Positions 17,571 to 26,899 of a stretch of 64,000 nt of DNA are shown piece by piece. How positions within the stretch are numbered: the stretch's first letter is position 1; each line of letters opens with the position of its first letter. Location of the stretch: assembly GCF_020536995.1 (NCBI RefSeq), contig NC_068362.1, positions 2,630,826 to 2,694,825 of the forward strand, in the 5' to 3' direction. A program made the position numbers and the translations under genes. The DNA comes from Dreissena polymorpha. Taxonomy: Eukaryota > Mollusca > Bivalvia > Myida > Dreissenidae. The notes below the pieces were generated by a model, which saw only the letters and a program-made list of their open reading frames with translations, ran no database searches and was not told where the DNA came from.

Positions 17571-17810
17571 ATGTCTATACAATCAACTAAATTTCGAGTT
17601 CCACAAACTGAGAATTGGGACCTAGAGATAAGCCAGTCCGAGATGAAAAGCACTCCAAAAACCGAAGACTGGGAAGCTGAAATTGCGGTGGCGAAACGTC
17701 CTCCATTCTTTCTCAGCGTGGGTAAAATAACACAGCGACGTATTAACCGAATGCACCGATGCTGGACCTGTCACTGCGTGCCTGTCAATTGTCGATGTGC
17801 AAAATATTGA
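17571..17810 (+). CDS. Small protein with VPQTENW motif pair and Cys cluster
   Basis: 79 residues. The N-terminal half has two similar short motifs, FRVPQTENWDLEI and STPKTEDWEAEI, 18 residues apart. The C-terminus is a compact Cys cluster (CWTCHCVPVNCRC) after basic residues (QRRINRMHR). The first motif recurs almost unchanged (FVVPQTEDWNKEI) at the start of the frame at 38773-38836, so it defines a small family in the two virus-like pieces. ATG 60 bases after a TATA box. Function unknown; the paired W/acidic motif looks like a short binding motif. Confidence 0.6.
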   Translation: MSIQSTKFRVPQTENWDLEISQSEMKSTPKTEDWEAEIAVAKRPPFFLSVGKITQRRINRMHRCWTCHCVPVNCRCAKY

Positions 17811-17903
17811 ATAAACTTGTTGAAACGTTAACATGTGTTTGTTTATTTGGTAGAAAATGTTATATAGGTAGTAACTTGAAAATTGACTCTATACACCTAA
17901 ACA

Positions 17904-18233
17904 ATGCTAGCCGTTGAACTCAAAGATTTGGGATTTTTTCGACATATGTTGCGTTTGAATATTGAAAAGTGGAACAAAGCTGTCGAAATGTACATCATGG
18001 ATCTCTATCCAGATGTGAAGTTTACATTTTCGACGCGAGATCAATGTTGGAAAGCGACAGATACGGAAATTGTGTACTATGCCGATATTGAGGTTATTCT
18101 GATCAATCCGAAATATGATTTGTGCTGGACACACCAAGATCCCACAAAACGACTTCAAACCATTAATGGGATTTTGTTGAGCTCAAAAGCCAAGAGAACA
18201 AAACTCGTAACGTTTGACCAAGAGTATTTTTGA
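17904..18233 (+). CDS. Unknown 109-residue protein
   Basis: Starts MLAVELKDLGFFRHML. Mixed alpha/beta composition (IEKWNKAVEMYIMDLYPDV, EIVYYADIEVILINPKYD) and a basic patch near the end (SSKAKRTKLV). No cysteine pattern or membrane helix. It is preceded by an AATAAA of the previous gene and followed 65 bases on by the BIR gene. Family not recognised. Confidence 0.55.
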   Translation: MLAVELKDLGFFRHMLRLNIEKWNKAVEMYIMDLYPDVKFTFSTRDQCWKATDTEIVYYADIEVILINPKYDLCWTHQDPTKRLQTINGILLSSKAKRTKLVTFDQEYF

Positions 18234-18242
18234 TTGAAAAAA

Positions 18243-18251
18243 TATATAAAG
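18243..18251 (+). promoter_or_regulatory. TATA box of the BIR gene
   Basis: TATATAAAG lies 47 bases before the ATG and 7 bases after the stop of the previous gene. Confidence 0.5.
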
Positions 18252-18297
18252 ATGTTGAAATAATCAATTGCATGTGAAATAAAACGCATATCATAGC

Positions 18298-18594
18298 ATG
18301 GATGATACCGACGCTTTGTGCACGAATGAAACAAGTATGTTTATGAACAACTATATCGACAGACTGAAAACGTTTGAGCATTGGTCTCCCCAAATACAAC
18401 CAAACAAATACCAGCTTGCTTGCGGGTTGTACTACTTGGGACAACACGACCGTTGCAAATGTTTTCGTTGTGGCATTGTGTTGTATCATTGGAAATCTAC
18501 AGACGATGCGTTCTTGGAACACCATAAACATTCACCGAATTGCCAGTTTTTGCGAATGGTGGGTCCAGGAACAAGACTATTGATAGACACATGA
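18298..18594 (+). CDS. Single-BIR protein
   Basis: 98 residues forming one BIR domain: RLKTFEHWSPQIQPNKYQLA, then GLYYLGQHDRCKCFRCG with the CxxC pair, 16 residues to His, six more to Cys (HKHSPNC). This is the exact C-x2-C-x16-H-x6-C spacing of BIR zinc sites. There is no RING, so it is a BIR-only protein, a form known from baculoviruses and bivalve herpesviruses. BIR proteins bind caspases or pro-apoptotic IAP antagonists. TATATAAAG at 18243 lies about 50 bases before the ATG. Confidence 0.85.
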   Translation: MDDTDALCTNETSMFMNNYIDRLKTFEHWSPQIQPNKYQLACGLYYLGQHDRCKCFRCGIVLYHWKSTDDAFLEHHKHSPNCQFLRMVGPGTRLLIDT

Positions 18595-18597
18595 GTA

Positions 18598-18957
18598 GGT
18601 TTTGTATGATCGTGTTGTAAATAAATATCATGAACCGTTCAATTCGTTTTGTTCTTATTCTTGTAGTAACATATACTTATTCATGCAACTACCAAACGCA
18701 AAGTTGAAAAACAAGTACTATTGTGTGCACGAATGTTTGATTTCGCTATTGCGTTAGTTATTGATATAACCCAGTGTCGTATGTTTTCTCAAACTATATT
18801 ATCCAACTCTAATCAAAGCAAATACAAACAACTATGTATATGTAGTTTCAAACGATTTTATTCTGCAACAATCAATATTTCAAACATTCAATCTTTCGCA
18901 ACAACAACGTACAACAGTTTACATAGTCCACTAGATCAGCCCACATAGTCCGCTCGA
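18598..18957. other. Gap between BIR gene and RING-like gene
   Basis: AT-rich. Contains the AATAAA of the BIR gene near 18620 and, on the other strand, a poly(A) signal near 18856 for the next gene. The open frame here has no supporting features. Confidence 0.5.
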
Positions 18958-19299
18958 TCACAGATGCAAAAGCCTCACTCCTCTGTTTTGGCCGTAACCC
19001 TGAATTTCGCCACACCATTCGCAGCGATCGTCGATCCGCGTACATGACACACAGCTGAGGGCCTCGCATCTACGGCAAAAGTTCACCATCGAAAAAAAGT
19101 TTTTGCACCTATGACACACAATCACTAACGTAGTGTCATACACAGTTGGCAGCATTTCGCCCATGCTCTTAATCCATCTGTTACAAGCTGCTTTGTTGTT
19201 TCCAGCTGACGAGGTATTCTGTCTTTCTAACCACGCTCGGTAGCTCCCGCTCTCTTTTACACTTAACATCCACCTCTCGCATGCTTTTCTATCAGTCAT
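18958..19299 (-). CDS. Cys-rich zinc-finger (RING-like) protein
   Basis: 113 residues. The N-terminal half has two copies of a short motif (KACERWMLSVKE and KAACNRWIKSMGE). The C-terminal half carries CHRCKNFF, CRRCEALSCVSC and CEWC, enough Cys pairs for two zinc sites, arranged like a degenerate RING or zinc ribbon. It lacks the canonical RING His. ATG at 19299 after an AT-rich stretch. Looks whole. Role unknown. Confidence 0.6.
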   Translation of the reverse strand: MTDRKACERWMLSVKESGSYRAWLERQNTSSAGNNKAACNRWIKSMGEMLPTVYDTTLVIVCHRCKNFFSMVNFCRRCEALSCVSCTRIDDRCEWCGEIQGYGQNRGVRLLHL

Positions 19300-19539
19300 T
19301 GTGCGTGTTGTTATCTCTGTGTCAAAATACGAAATGATTCAAACACGAGCGATTCGCCTTTTATAGCCTGCCGTTTTTCAGTTCAACGCTCATTCAAGTT
19401 GACACAAATATGTGTATCAACAAGCAAACCCCATTGGAAGTCTGTCTTGGTTAGAGTACCTATAGTATAGATACAAAACTCTTTACAAAACGCATCACTG
19501 CATATGTTATTCTGTTTCAGTTCAGGTTTTTCTGATCAG

Positions 19540-20010
19540 TGCCCATAAGGGTATATTTGAGAATTTTGATAAAAATCCCACATTACTGGTTATGGTTGAG
19601 AATGATGGAAAAATGTATTTACACAAAAAGTGGAAACTTTTGCTATTTTTGCAGGCATGACATTGTCTGTTTACCAGATTTTATTTGAATGCCCCTTACA
19701 GTGTGTGCAAACTAGCAAGCACAACCACAAGCCAATTTTCGGTTCAGATTTGTTTTATTCGTGTCTATAGTAGAGTATATGAGAATTTTTATACATGGCT
19801 CTCATAACTGGTCTGATGCAAAAAGAGATTGCCATTCCGAACGCATATTTCAGTGTGTGTGAGCTAGCAAGTACAACCACAAGTCAATTTTTTGTGCAGA
19901 TTTGTTTTAGTCGTCTATATGATTAAGAATACAATAATTTTGATACTCGGCTTACATAACTGGTCTGGTTCAAAAAGAGATTGCCATTCCGAGAGCCTAT
20001 TACTGCTAGC
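19540..20010. repeat. Tandem repeat of about 150-165 bp, three copies
   Basis: Three successive units share gagaatttt-gata, cataactggtctg-t-aaaa and gagattgccattccga, then ctagcaag-acaaccacaag. The copies are diverged. It fills the largest intergenic gap of the cluster and contains no gene. A repeat of this kind could be regulatory or replicative in a viral genome, but nothing here proves it. Confidence 0.65.
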
Positions 20011-20150
20011 AAGCACAACCTTCTACTTGTCTGATTGTGTGAAATGGCAGTTTTCAGTATTTTCAGATTCTTTCACTCACAACTCTATGTATAATCATAT
20101 AACACAAAAACACAAATGTAAGGTTTAACATAGATTTTATTGATAAATTG

Positions 20151-20924
20151 CTAGCCAAACATGAAATAACCTGGTCCAAAACAACCAGTGTGACAATCAT
20201 ATGGTATTTTGCATTTCAAACAAACAATTTGTTCACCAGTGTTAGCACTTACAAATTCCATGTACTTTGGAAAGCAATTTAGACAACAAAACCCGTGCCC
20301 ACACTTCTTGCTGAACACTCTAGGTGGATTGCTTTCAAGTTTGCATAGTCTGCAGTAGTCGATTTTGCTGCTGCTTTTTAGATGGTTTGAAATAATCAAA
20401 TCAATTGCATTGGAAATGTTTGTAGCTGCAGTTGTTACGCACGATGTTAACATCGGCTCATCAATTGGTACAGATTTAACGTACCTTAGCGCCTTATTGA
20501 GACTGTCGATTTTTATCTGAGCTTTGCCGTGCGACGATTTTAGTATCTCTTGTTTTTTTAAATACTCTTCGAAAAAGTCTTCATGCTTCTTTTCAGTTGA
20601 AATAGCGTCCTGTTTTGCGTTTCGTTTTGGTTTTTTGACAGTTTGACCGTCAGAATTAGCAATAGCTTTTCGTTTATTCGATGTCGTTGTACTAGTTGAA
20701 CCTGTTGAGTCGTTGGAACATTGCTGTGATGGCTGAGCCATGAAATTAGCTGCTGCATCGTTTTCTCGCGAACGATATTCTGTTTTAATTTCTTCGTCAG
20801 TCATTGTGAGAAGTGAGTACAAAATTGGATGCTTTCGTATCATCTCACTGGGTGTTGAATGCAATGGATGAGTTTCATCATCTACACGAACACCAGCATT
20901 GGTAAGCTGTTTGGAGAGCGCCAT
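20151..20924 (-). CDS. RING protein with NLS, copy 1
   Basis: The open frame reaches 20966, but a TATA box (GGTATAAATAG on the minus strand near 20978) puts the start site downstream, so the ATG at 20924 (MALSKQLTNAGVRVDDETHP) is preferred; it also aligns with the start of copy 2. 257 residues. A Ser/Thr-rich middle is followed by a nuclear-signal-like NKRKAIAN...KKPKRN, a helical region, and a C-terminal RING (CRLC, KKCGHGFCCLNC, CLKC). Probable nuclear E3 ligase. Paralogue of 21112-21888. Confidence 0.75.
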   Translation of the reverse strand: MALSKQLTNAGVRVDDETHPLHSTPSEMIRKHPILYSLLTMTDEEIKTEYRSRENDAAANFMAQPSQQCSNDSTGSTSTTTSNKRKAIANSDGQTVKKPKRNAKQDAISTEKKHEDFFEEYLKKQEILKSSHGKAQIKIDSLNKALRYVKSVPIDEPMLTSCVTTAATNISNAIDLIISNHLKSSSKIDYCRLCKLESNPPRVFSKKCGHGFCCLNCFPKYMEFVSANTGEQIVCLKCKIPYDCHTGCFGPGYFMFG

Positions 20925-21111
20925 GTCGCTTTGAAATCTCAAGGAAGAATGATTGTGTTGTGTCAAAAACTAGCTATTTATACCCGTGACCTTAATTTTC
21001 CTTTTTTAAGGCCAATATGAGCCTGAAGTCGTGTAAGCATAAAACATTCATTTCAAGCATGTAAAACAAAACACAGATTAGATGTTTAATATGATTTATT
21101 CATACTATGTA

Positions 21112-21888
21112 TCAACCAATAATGCCATAGCGTGAGCCAACTTGATATGTGGCGTTTTCATCGTACTGATGTTTGCATTTCAAACAAATAAGTCGCCCAG
21201 AATTTTTGTTGTAGACGTATTCCAAATACTTCACTATGCACTTCATACAGCAAAACCCGTGTCCGCACGTCTTGCTTATAACTGTTGGTGGATTGTCTTC
21301 ATTTTTGCATATTCGGCACGAGTCAACATCGCCACTGTTTTGTAGTTCACTTGAGATGCTTTCTATAGCAAGCGCAATGTTTGAAGATGCCTTTGACAGA
21401 AAAGAGCAAACCGTTGGCTCATCGCTTTCTTTGGATTGTACATATTGTAACGATTTTTCAATAAACGCGATCCTAGTACGAGCATCAGCGTGCAGCGATT
21501 TTAGTCTCTGTTGTTTCTTCAGATACTGTTCTACAAAGTCAGTCTGCTTGTTTCCAGTTGAAATCGGGTCCTGTTTTGTATTTCGCGAACCTTTAGGTTT
21601 TTTGGCAGTTTGGCCGTTATTATTGGCAATAGCTTTGCGTTTATTCGAATCCTTTTTACTAGTCAAACCTGACGAGTCGTTGGAATTGTTATGTACAAGC
21701 TGCGCCAAAAAATCCGCAGCTTCTTCGTCTTCTCGCGATTTAAACTGATTGCCAGCTTCTTCGTCTGTCATTTGGAGAAGAGAGTGCACATTTTGACAAG
21801 TTTGGTCAAGGTCACTTGGAGTGAGATATAACGGATGACTTTCATCATCCAAACAAAAACCAACATCAGCAAGTTGTTTTGACGTCAT
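21112..21888 (-). CDS. RING protein with NLS, copy 2
   Basis: 258 residues, ATG at 21888 about 50 bases after a minus-strand TATAAAAG. Same layout as copy 1: MTSKQLADVGFCLDDESHP, MTDEEAGNQFKSRED, basic NKRKAIANNNGQTAKKPKG, helical region, then CRICKNEDNPP, KTCGHGFCCMKC and CLKC. The two genes are in tandem on the same strand and have diverged moderately, so the duplication is not recent. Confidence 0.75.
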   Translation of the reverse strand: MTSKQLADVGFCLDDESHPLYLTPSDLDQTCQNVHSLLQMTDEEAGNQFKSREDEEAADFLAQLVHNNSNDSSGLTSKKDSNKRKAIANNNGQTAKKPKGSRNTKQDPISTGNKQTDFVEQYLKKQQRLKSLHADARTRIAFIEKSLQYVQSKESDEPTVCSFLSKASSNIALAIESISSELQNSGDVDSCRICKNEDNPPTVISKTCGHGFCCMKCIVKYLEYVYNKNSGRLICLKCKHQYDENATYQVGSRYGIIG

Positions 21889-21959
21889 TTCGCTTTGCTA
21901 ACTCAAGAGTGAATGATTGAGTTTTAATAAAAAGACTGGCTTTTATAGAAGACGTTTGA

Positions 21960-22770
21960 GTTATCTTATTGTTTCTTTACTTCGGAGGATATTGCGAAAA
22001 ATGTTCATACTACTAGATGTCCTAGATTCATATTTAGTTTCAAGAGAATCACATTTGTGATTTTTCGTGGTTGTAACATCATGATTTGGCATTGGCTGGT
22101 GTTGCTTGCCATTAAGACTCAATGTTGTCCTACAAGATACTTTTCAGTTGTTTCACAATTTAGGTTCTATGAAAATAAATCATATGATTTAAGACTTTGC
22201 GTTCGAGAGTTAACATCAAAAACACAGTTCGCTATATTGAAATTGTAAGATCACGATATGTTCAGTTATGTGATAAGACTCGAAAGTCAGCTAATGATGA
22301 TTTCTGAAATCAAACTTCTGTTGTCATTGCATTTGTTACAAGTGAGCATTATGTCGAAAACTGTCTGATCAAGTACTTGATCCATCGTTATTCGATATGA
22401 AGTTGTTTGTGAGCTCAACGTTATTTTACTCTACAATCAAACAACGACCAACACATGAAATACATTATAACATTTTATTGCAAACACATGCAAACAAGTA
22501 AACAAACATGCATAGAACAAAATAAAATATTTTTAGCCAATCAATATCATACAGTATAACATATATAATCGCAAATATAAAACATAAAGCAAGTATACTA
22601 TAACAACCATCTATAAAGTATGGTAGAAATAAGGACGTTAAAGTTACTAAAGCTTAATTCGTATTGGTAAAAACACAAATAACATCAGCTAAACAACGTG
22701 AAAAAAGTGATGAAAAAAAAAAAAAAAAAAAAAAAGTGATGAAATAAAGTAGTACGTAAATTCATATAAA
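21960..22770. other. AT-rich non-coding gap
   Basis: No convincing gene. At 22443-22480 it carries cgaccaacacatgaaatac-ttataacattttatt, which recurs at 38031 and 39478 downstream of related RING genes, so it is a duplicated 3' flank. A run of 20 or more A lies at 22711-22735. Confidence 0.5.
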
Positions 22771-22775
22771 CACGG

Positions 22776-23423
22776 TCAGTCGGTAAAAAGCATTCGCACC
22801 CAACCTGTAACTTCGGCACGGCACATGGCACAGCCTTCCCCCCACATCTCCATGCAGCACGTTTCGCAAAACGTATGTGCACATTTCGTTAATGTACAGT
22901 TTTTGTCTGCATCGAAACAGATGGTGCACATCTTAAATGCTCGAATGGCCTCTTCTTTCTCCAAAATCAGCTCTCCTCTAAGCTTATCCAAATCACGCCC
23001 CTTCTCGAATGCTAGCTGCGAAACGATAATTTCTAGATCCAAGTCGTGTTTGATTTGCAACGCGGCCTCGCGTTTCGTCCACTCATCCTCAAAGTAGCGC
23101 ACTTGATTACCCACTAAATGTCCAGTTGCTTGTTGCTGATGCATTGTAGCCAGTTGTACGCTGGACATCAATTTTGTACAGCTTTCGCGACCTTCATTGG
23201 TCATAACGAATTCGCTGCTGTTCACAAACGCCGCTATGTCACTTTCAAGCCCGTTCAACCGTTGGCCGAACGTTTTGAACTCTAAAGACGCCGATTGTTC
23301 TAGTCGATGGTACGGCTTGGTTGCACGTTGCTTACCCTTACTCTTGCCAGTCGAGGTTACGCCACTGCCACTTGGAGCATCCGTTTCTTCAAACTTTGGC
23401 AGTCGATGTTTGTAATGCGCCAT
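22776..23423 (-). CDS. RING protein, HRLPKFE family, copy A
   Basis: 215 residues. Starts MAHYKHRLPKFEETDAPSGS, then a basic Gly/Lys region, a long helical region with many charged residues (about 60-165) likely to be a coiled coil, and a C-terminal RING (CTICFDADKNCTLTKC then AHTFCETCCMEMWGEGC, CAMC) ending GWVRMLFTD. A close relative is at 39552-40199 and a related RING segment at 38112-38302. Their shared 5' and 3' flanks show that whole gene units were duplicated between the two virus-like pieces. Looks whole. Confidence 0.8.
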   Translation of the reverse strand: MAHYKHRLPKFEETDAPSGSGVTSTGKSKGKQRATKPYHRLEQSASLEFKTFGQRLNGLESDIAAFVNSSEFVMTNEGRESCTKLMSSVQLATMHQQQATGHLVGNQVRYFEDEWTKREAALQIKHDLDLEIIVSQLAFEKGRDLDKLRGELILEKEEAIRAFKMCTICFDADKNCTLTKCAHTFCETCCMEMWGEGCAMCRAEVTGWVRMLFTD

Positions 23424-23504
23424 GATTTTAAGTCAATGTTTTCTCTTGGAATGTCAACTCACGAATGATAACTATATGCATAGCTGTCCGGGCATTATGA
23501 CCTG

Positions 23505-24010
23505 AACAATTCCAGATTCTTAGAATTTCGAAAACTAAATTGTTTATATGACGTAGGTTTGACGACATGCTCGATGCTTTCCATTGTTAAAGGGACAAAC
23601 CCGATTAGCTTATTTCGACTATGTTTTGCGAGTATAGTACTGGTATCACGAAGAAATAGAAAATACATTTCCAACCACATATATCAAAATGTTCGGCAAA
23701 ATAGCGCCTACAAATTGATATACAAATATTTTGGTTATGTGTACAATTGTTCTTGTAAATTTGAAATATCATGACAATTTGCGTTTGGACCAAAATATCT
23801 TAACTCGCGCATTCGATTTTGTATAAACCCATAGTATCAGTGTGTGCGCATAGAAATTTCTGTTAATCTGATGAAAATTTTATTGAATTCGTACAACGGG
23901 TTCTAAAGATATTCGACTTAAATCAGTCGCGAGAAATACAATTTTCTATCGTCGATATGTTACTATCCCTTTAAGTTGAAAGATGAGATTTTTCAAATGA
24001 CGTATTGAAT
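23505..24010. repeat. 500-bp direct repeat, copy 1
   Basis: Runs from cagattcttagaatttcgaa through tatgttactatccctttaa and a little beyond. It matches 36290-36800 in the same orientation with scattered differences. It lies just upstream of a RING gene. No coding signal. Confidence 0.75.
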
Positions 24011-24520
24011 CTGCACTTGATGAACTCGCTGTACTGTATTTTTTCATGACACGCGATTTTGGCTGTAAAATTTCGACGGGGTATTATAGAGTCGTTTTTG
24101 AAAATATGCAATTCATACGTTATGATAGCATTTGTTTATGATTATTTATAGCCGTTATGTAACAATAAACGAAAAACACCGATTCGCTTATGCCAGATTA
24201 CACATTTATTTTCATGTTTATCATAGCATATAACAGCTGTTCGGTATTGACTCGTTTTTCACACAGACAATTTTGTTTTGTCGAGTTGAAGAATTGCGAA
24301 TAAGCAAGATACTTAGTAAACGTATATGGTTTGAATTTTCACTAGCGCGTAAACTCTGTTGAAATTTGTAAAATGTATCTAGCACTTGAGTAAGATAATT
24401 TTGCCTTAGTTTTGTTGTAACATTCGACGTTTTGTATTCTAACAGTATGAGCGCGCATGTAAGTTGTTTTCAATTTATTACTGAAAAATAGTGTTACAAC
24501 TATAATCCATTTTAGTCTAT
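24011..24520. other. AT-rich gap
   Basis: No gene seen. Near 24455-24490 it has catgtaagttgttttcaatt followed by TTATT, the 3' flank of the IAP gene; the same phrase occurs at 25479-25503 after the next gene. Confidence 0.4.
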
Positions 24521-24524
24521 AGTA

Positions 24525-25466
24525 TTAGGCTAGCTGTGCCCTGATTGTCCCTTTGATGTTTGATCTACAAAGTGGACACTTCTCAAGTGAAGTTATGCAT
24601 TGACCACAGACGGCGAAGTGCGAGCACGGAATGATGATGATGGAACATTGCTCATCCAAGCACACTTTGCATAGAATGTTGTTAGACATTTGCATATTCT
24701 CTTCAACCATAATTTTGAGATCACTGGGACTCTTGATGTCAGTATCAATGCCAAAAGATGCGCCGTTATCATGTTTCATCAAAGTTGTTGCACAATGTTC
24801 ATTTGATGAATTGTTTTCTTCTTCCAAATATTGTATAGCATTGCATAACTCATGTTCGTTTGACTCTGTTATGACGCTTTCAATAAACGTGTCACCCTTG
24901 CATTGTCGCACATGCACACAAAATGGAAATATTTCCGCGTGCTCCTCCCAAATATCTGTTCGCGTACCGCGCGATGGAAGTTTCACCAAACAGTGAAAAC
25001 ACCTAAGACAGTCGCTAGATCTGTCAAAGAAGAATCCAGCCATGGCTATATCCGTGTTAGATATAGTTTTGTGAGTTCGTCCCTTCCAGCTTTTCAATGA
25101 GCTAATCCTTTTATATAACATGTTTTGGTTCCGATTTCGTGCCCTTGTGTCCAATATTACTCCGATATTTTTGCGCAGCACCCGACAAATTTCTTCGACG
25201 GTGTACTCTTTGCCATCCATCTTTATTTTTTTGCAAATCATTGTGCTCTGGATCGGTACACGTGACGCCCTTGTCGTTGAGTCATCGCTAGGACAGACAA
25301 TATTCGCTAGGAATTCTTCCATATCAGCCGAGTTATCATTGCTTTTACGTGACATGTTTTTGCTTCGAAGTTCAAAACGATAATAACATGTTTGACCACA
25401 TTTGAGGTCTATCCATGCATTGAGATTAGACATATTATGTTTGAATACAAAGCAACATTTGAACAA
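24525..25466 (-). CDS. BIR-RING inhibitor of apoptosis protein
   Basis: Up to 313 residues; the start could be 25466, 25433 or 25355, since no TATA box decides it. One BIR at about residues 118-190: AGFFFDRSSDCLRCFHC, 16 residues to His, six to Cys (H-AEIFPF-C). A C-terminal C3HC4 RING: CKVCLDEQCSIIIIPCSHFA, CGQC, CPLC, ending IKGTIRAQLA. This BIR plus terminal RING is the classic layout of baculoviral and animal IAPs, which block caspases and act as E3 ligases. A host origin is possible, but position, orientation and flanks fit the cluster. Confidence 0.85.
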   Translation of the reverse strand: MFKCCFVFKHNMSNLNAWIDLKCGQTCYYRFELRSKNMSRKSNDNSADMEEFLANIVCPSDDSTTRASRVPIQSTMICKKIKMDGKEYTVEEICRVLRKNIGVILDTRARNRNQNMLYKRISSLKSWKGRTHKTISNTDIAMAGFFFDRSSDCLRCFHCLVKLPSRGTRTDIWEEHAEIFPFCVHVRQCKGDTFIESVITESNEHELCNAIQYLEEENNSSNEHCATTLMKHDNGASFGIDTDIKSPSDLKIMVEENMQMSNNILCKVCLDEQCSIIIIPCSHFAVCGQCITSLEKCPLCRSNIKGTIRAQLA

Positions 25467-25517
25467 AAAACAAAGACAGCATGTGAGTTGTTTTCAATTT
25501 ATTGTTCAACTTTTTAC

Positions 25518-25805
25518 TTACAACAATAGAACTTCTTTGCCATAGCCAAGAATTTTTCTCACCAACTCCCAATCAACAACAATAGTGTTTTCAGCTTCAA
25601 CTAATGATTTCAGTAACAATTTCATGGTTTCATTTTTCTGTCGTTTCCAGGATCGGAGAATGTGAAAGATTTTGTAAACTCTTGACCCATCGACATCCAT
25701 CTGTTCATTTATGTTTAGATACACCGGCAACAATTCCCATCCTTCACTAATACAAGCTGATATGTTGGCAATTTCCTTGTCAGTGGGTATTGTGTTGATC
25801 GACAT
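25518..25805 (-). CDS. Death-domain-like protein
   Basis: 95 residues, ATG at 25805 about 35 bases after a minus-strand GGTATATAGAG. Nearly the whole protein fits a death-fold helix bundle: ISACISEGWELLPVYLNI (the W-x-x-L-x-x-x-L pattern of helix 2), then YKIFHILRSWKRQKNET (the I-L-x-x-W-K pattern of helix 5) and LLLKSLVEAENTIVV. A lone death domain could block adaptor assembly, as viral FLIPs do with their own domain type. Family assignment by pattern only. Confidence 0.45.
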   Translation of the reverse strand: MSINTIPTDKEIANISACISEGWELLPVYLNINEQMDVDGSRVYKIFHILRSWKRQKNETMKLLLKSLVEAENTIVVDWELVRKILGYGKEVLLL

Positions 25806-25989
25806 GATTGTGTGTTATGGGAGAGAAATGTTACGGTACTCTATATACCCTTTTTTCACAAAACTGTATACAATTTCTTCAAACCATTTCTAGCAAATCT
25901 AAAATGTCAAGTAATCTATCTCAGGAGTAACGTTATCAAACATCAAATACCGAATTCAACAAATATATAATCATATATGCTCAAAAAAC

Positions 25990-26660
25990 ATATCACGCTT
26001 TCAAATATCGTATCTTGTAAAATACAGTGAAGCTAGGTATCTAGTCAACAACCGCAATCATATGCTACGAAAATCAGTTTCACCCGCGCTATGAGAAAAA
26101 TCATATATCATCATCATATTCATAATCATAAACATCATCATCATATTTCATCATCATAATCATAATCATCATCATGCAAAACTCAGAACCAGCAAAACAC
26201 GAGCAGCTTTCAAATATCGTTTCATGTGAAATGCAATGTAGCAATGTATTTTGTCAACAAACACTCGAGAGCTTTCAAACATCGTTTCATATGAGAAACA
26301 ATGTAGCAAGGTATTTTGTTAACAAACACACGAGCAGCAACTCGAAATCGAGCCTATGGGTATTTGGTCCCGCGATAAAATTAATTGCGTAGGAGTGTGA
26401 ATCATTTCAGCGTTGGATTGCTATTGCATGCCTATTATCAGCGAATGCTTAAACGTTAAATTTTAACTGTGCTAGTTATAACGTAGATTTGTCAAATAGT
26501 TTTACTACATACCGATTAGCGAAAAATTGCTGGTACATTTTTATCACGTACTCAATGTCAATGTGTTGGTTCATTTTTATCATGAGTGTAGCAACTCAAA
26601 ATCGAGCCTAGTGGCATTTGGTCCCGAGATTATATTGACTGTGTAAGGGTATGAATATTG
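25990..26660. repeat. Short local repeats in a gene-free stretch
   Basis: The phrase agctttcaaatatcgtttcat appears in variants near 25998, 26209 and 26270, each followed by aatgtagcaa and ttttgt-aacaaaca. The phrase cgagcctatgggtatttggt at about 26350 returns near 26601. No gene seen. Confidence 0.55.
26106..26176. repeat. (ATC)n-type microsatellite
   Basis: Runs of tcatcatcat and cataatcat interrupted by aaacatc. Confidence 0.85.
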
Positions 26661-26800
26661 CAACTGAGCAGCGAGTATTTGTGTTATAACCAAAGCCGGG
26701 ACTTGCACCCAGATTTCTTCTCCCTCAAAGAAGGAAAAGCGTTCTGCTTTGAACTACTTTGGTTTTGTAAACACGTTTCATACAAGCTACATGATCAAGA

Positions 26801-26873
26801 GGTGTCACTCAGCGTTTGTACGGGCTTGTGACCGTTCTTTTCACAGCGAAATGAAAAGAGCCGCTTTACCACC
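26801..26873 (+). ncRNA. Structured RNA-like element, copy 1
   Basis: Nested complementary segments: GGTG (26801) with CACC (26870), AGCG (26811) with CGCT (26862), ACGG (26820) with CCGT (26832), and a hairpin CTTTTCA (26837) with TGAAAAG (26852). GTCAC (26804) can also pair with GTGAC (26828), a possible pseudoknot. Copy 2 at 28346 keeps the pairings while changing the bases. Strand is unproven. Confidence 0.45.
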
Positions 26874-26899
26874 TTGCGATATGCAATACGGACTAGCAT

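Noticed and set aside
17571-17810. Homology of EDWEAEI to the N-terminus of Vasa/DDX4 helicases
   Set aside because: The match is only a few residues and could be chance; no helicase or RGG region is present.
18721-18948. 75-residue plus-strand frame after the BIR gene
   Set aside because: No promoter or motif, and it overlaps the 3' flank of the gene on the other strand.
21236-21748. 170-residue plus-strand frame
   Set aside because: Lies opposite the well-supported RING gene at 21112-21888; a mirror of its codon pattern.
1-25805. Firm assignment to Malacoherpesviridae, Nimaviridae or Polintons
   Set aside because: No polymerase, capsid, terminase, integrase or protease gene is visible; BIR and RING proteins occur in several virus groups.
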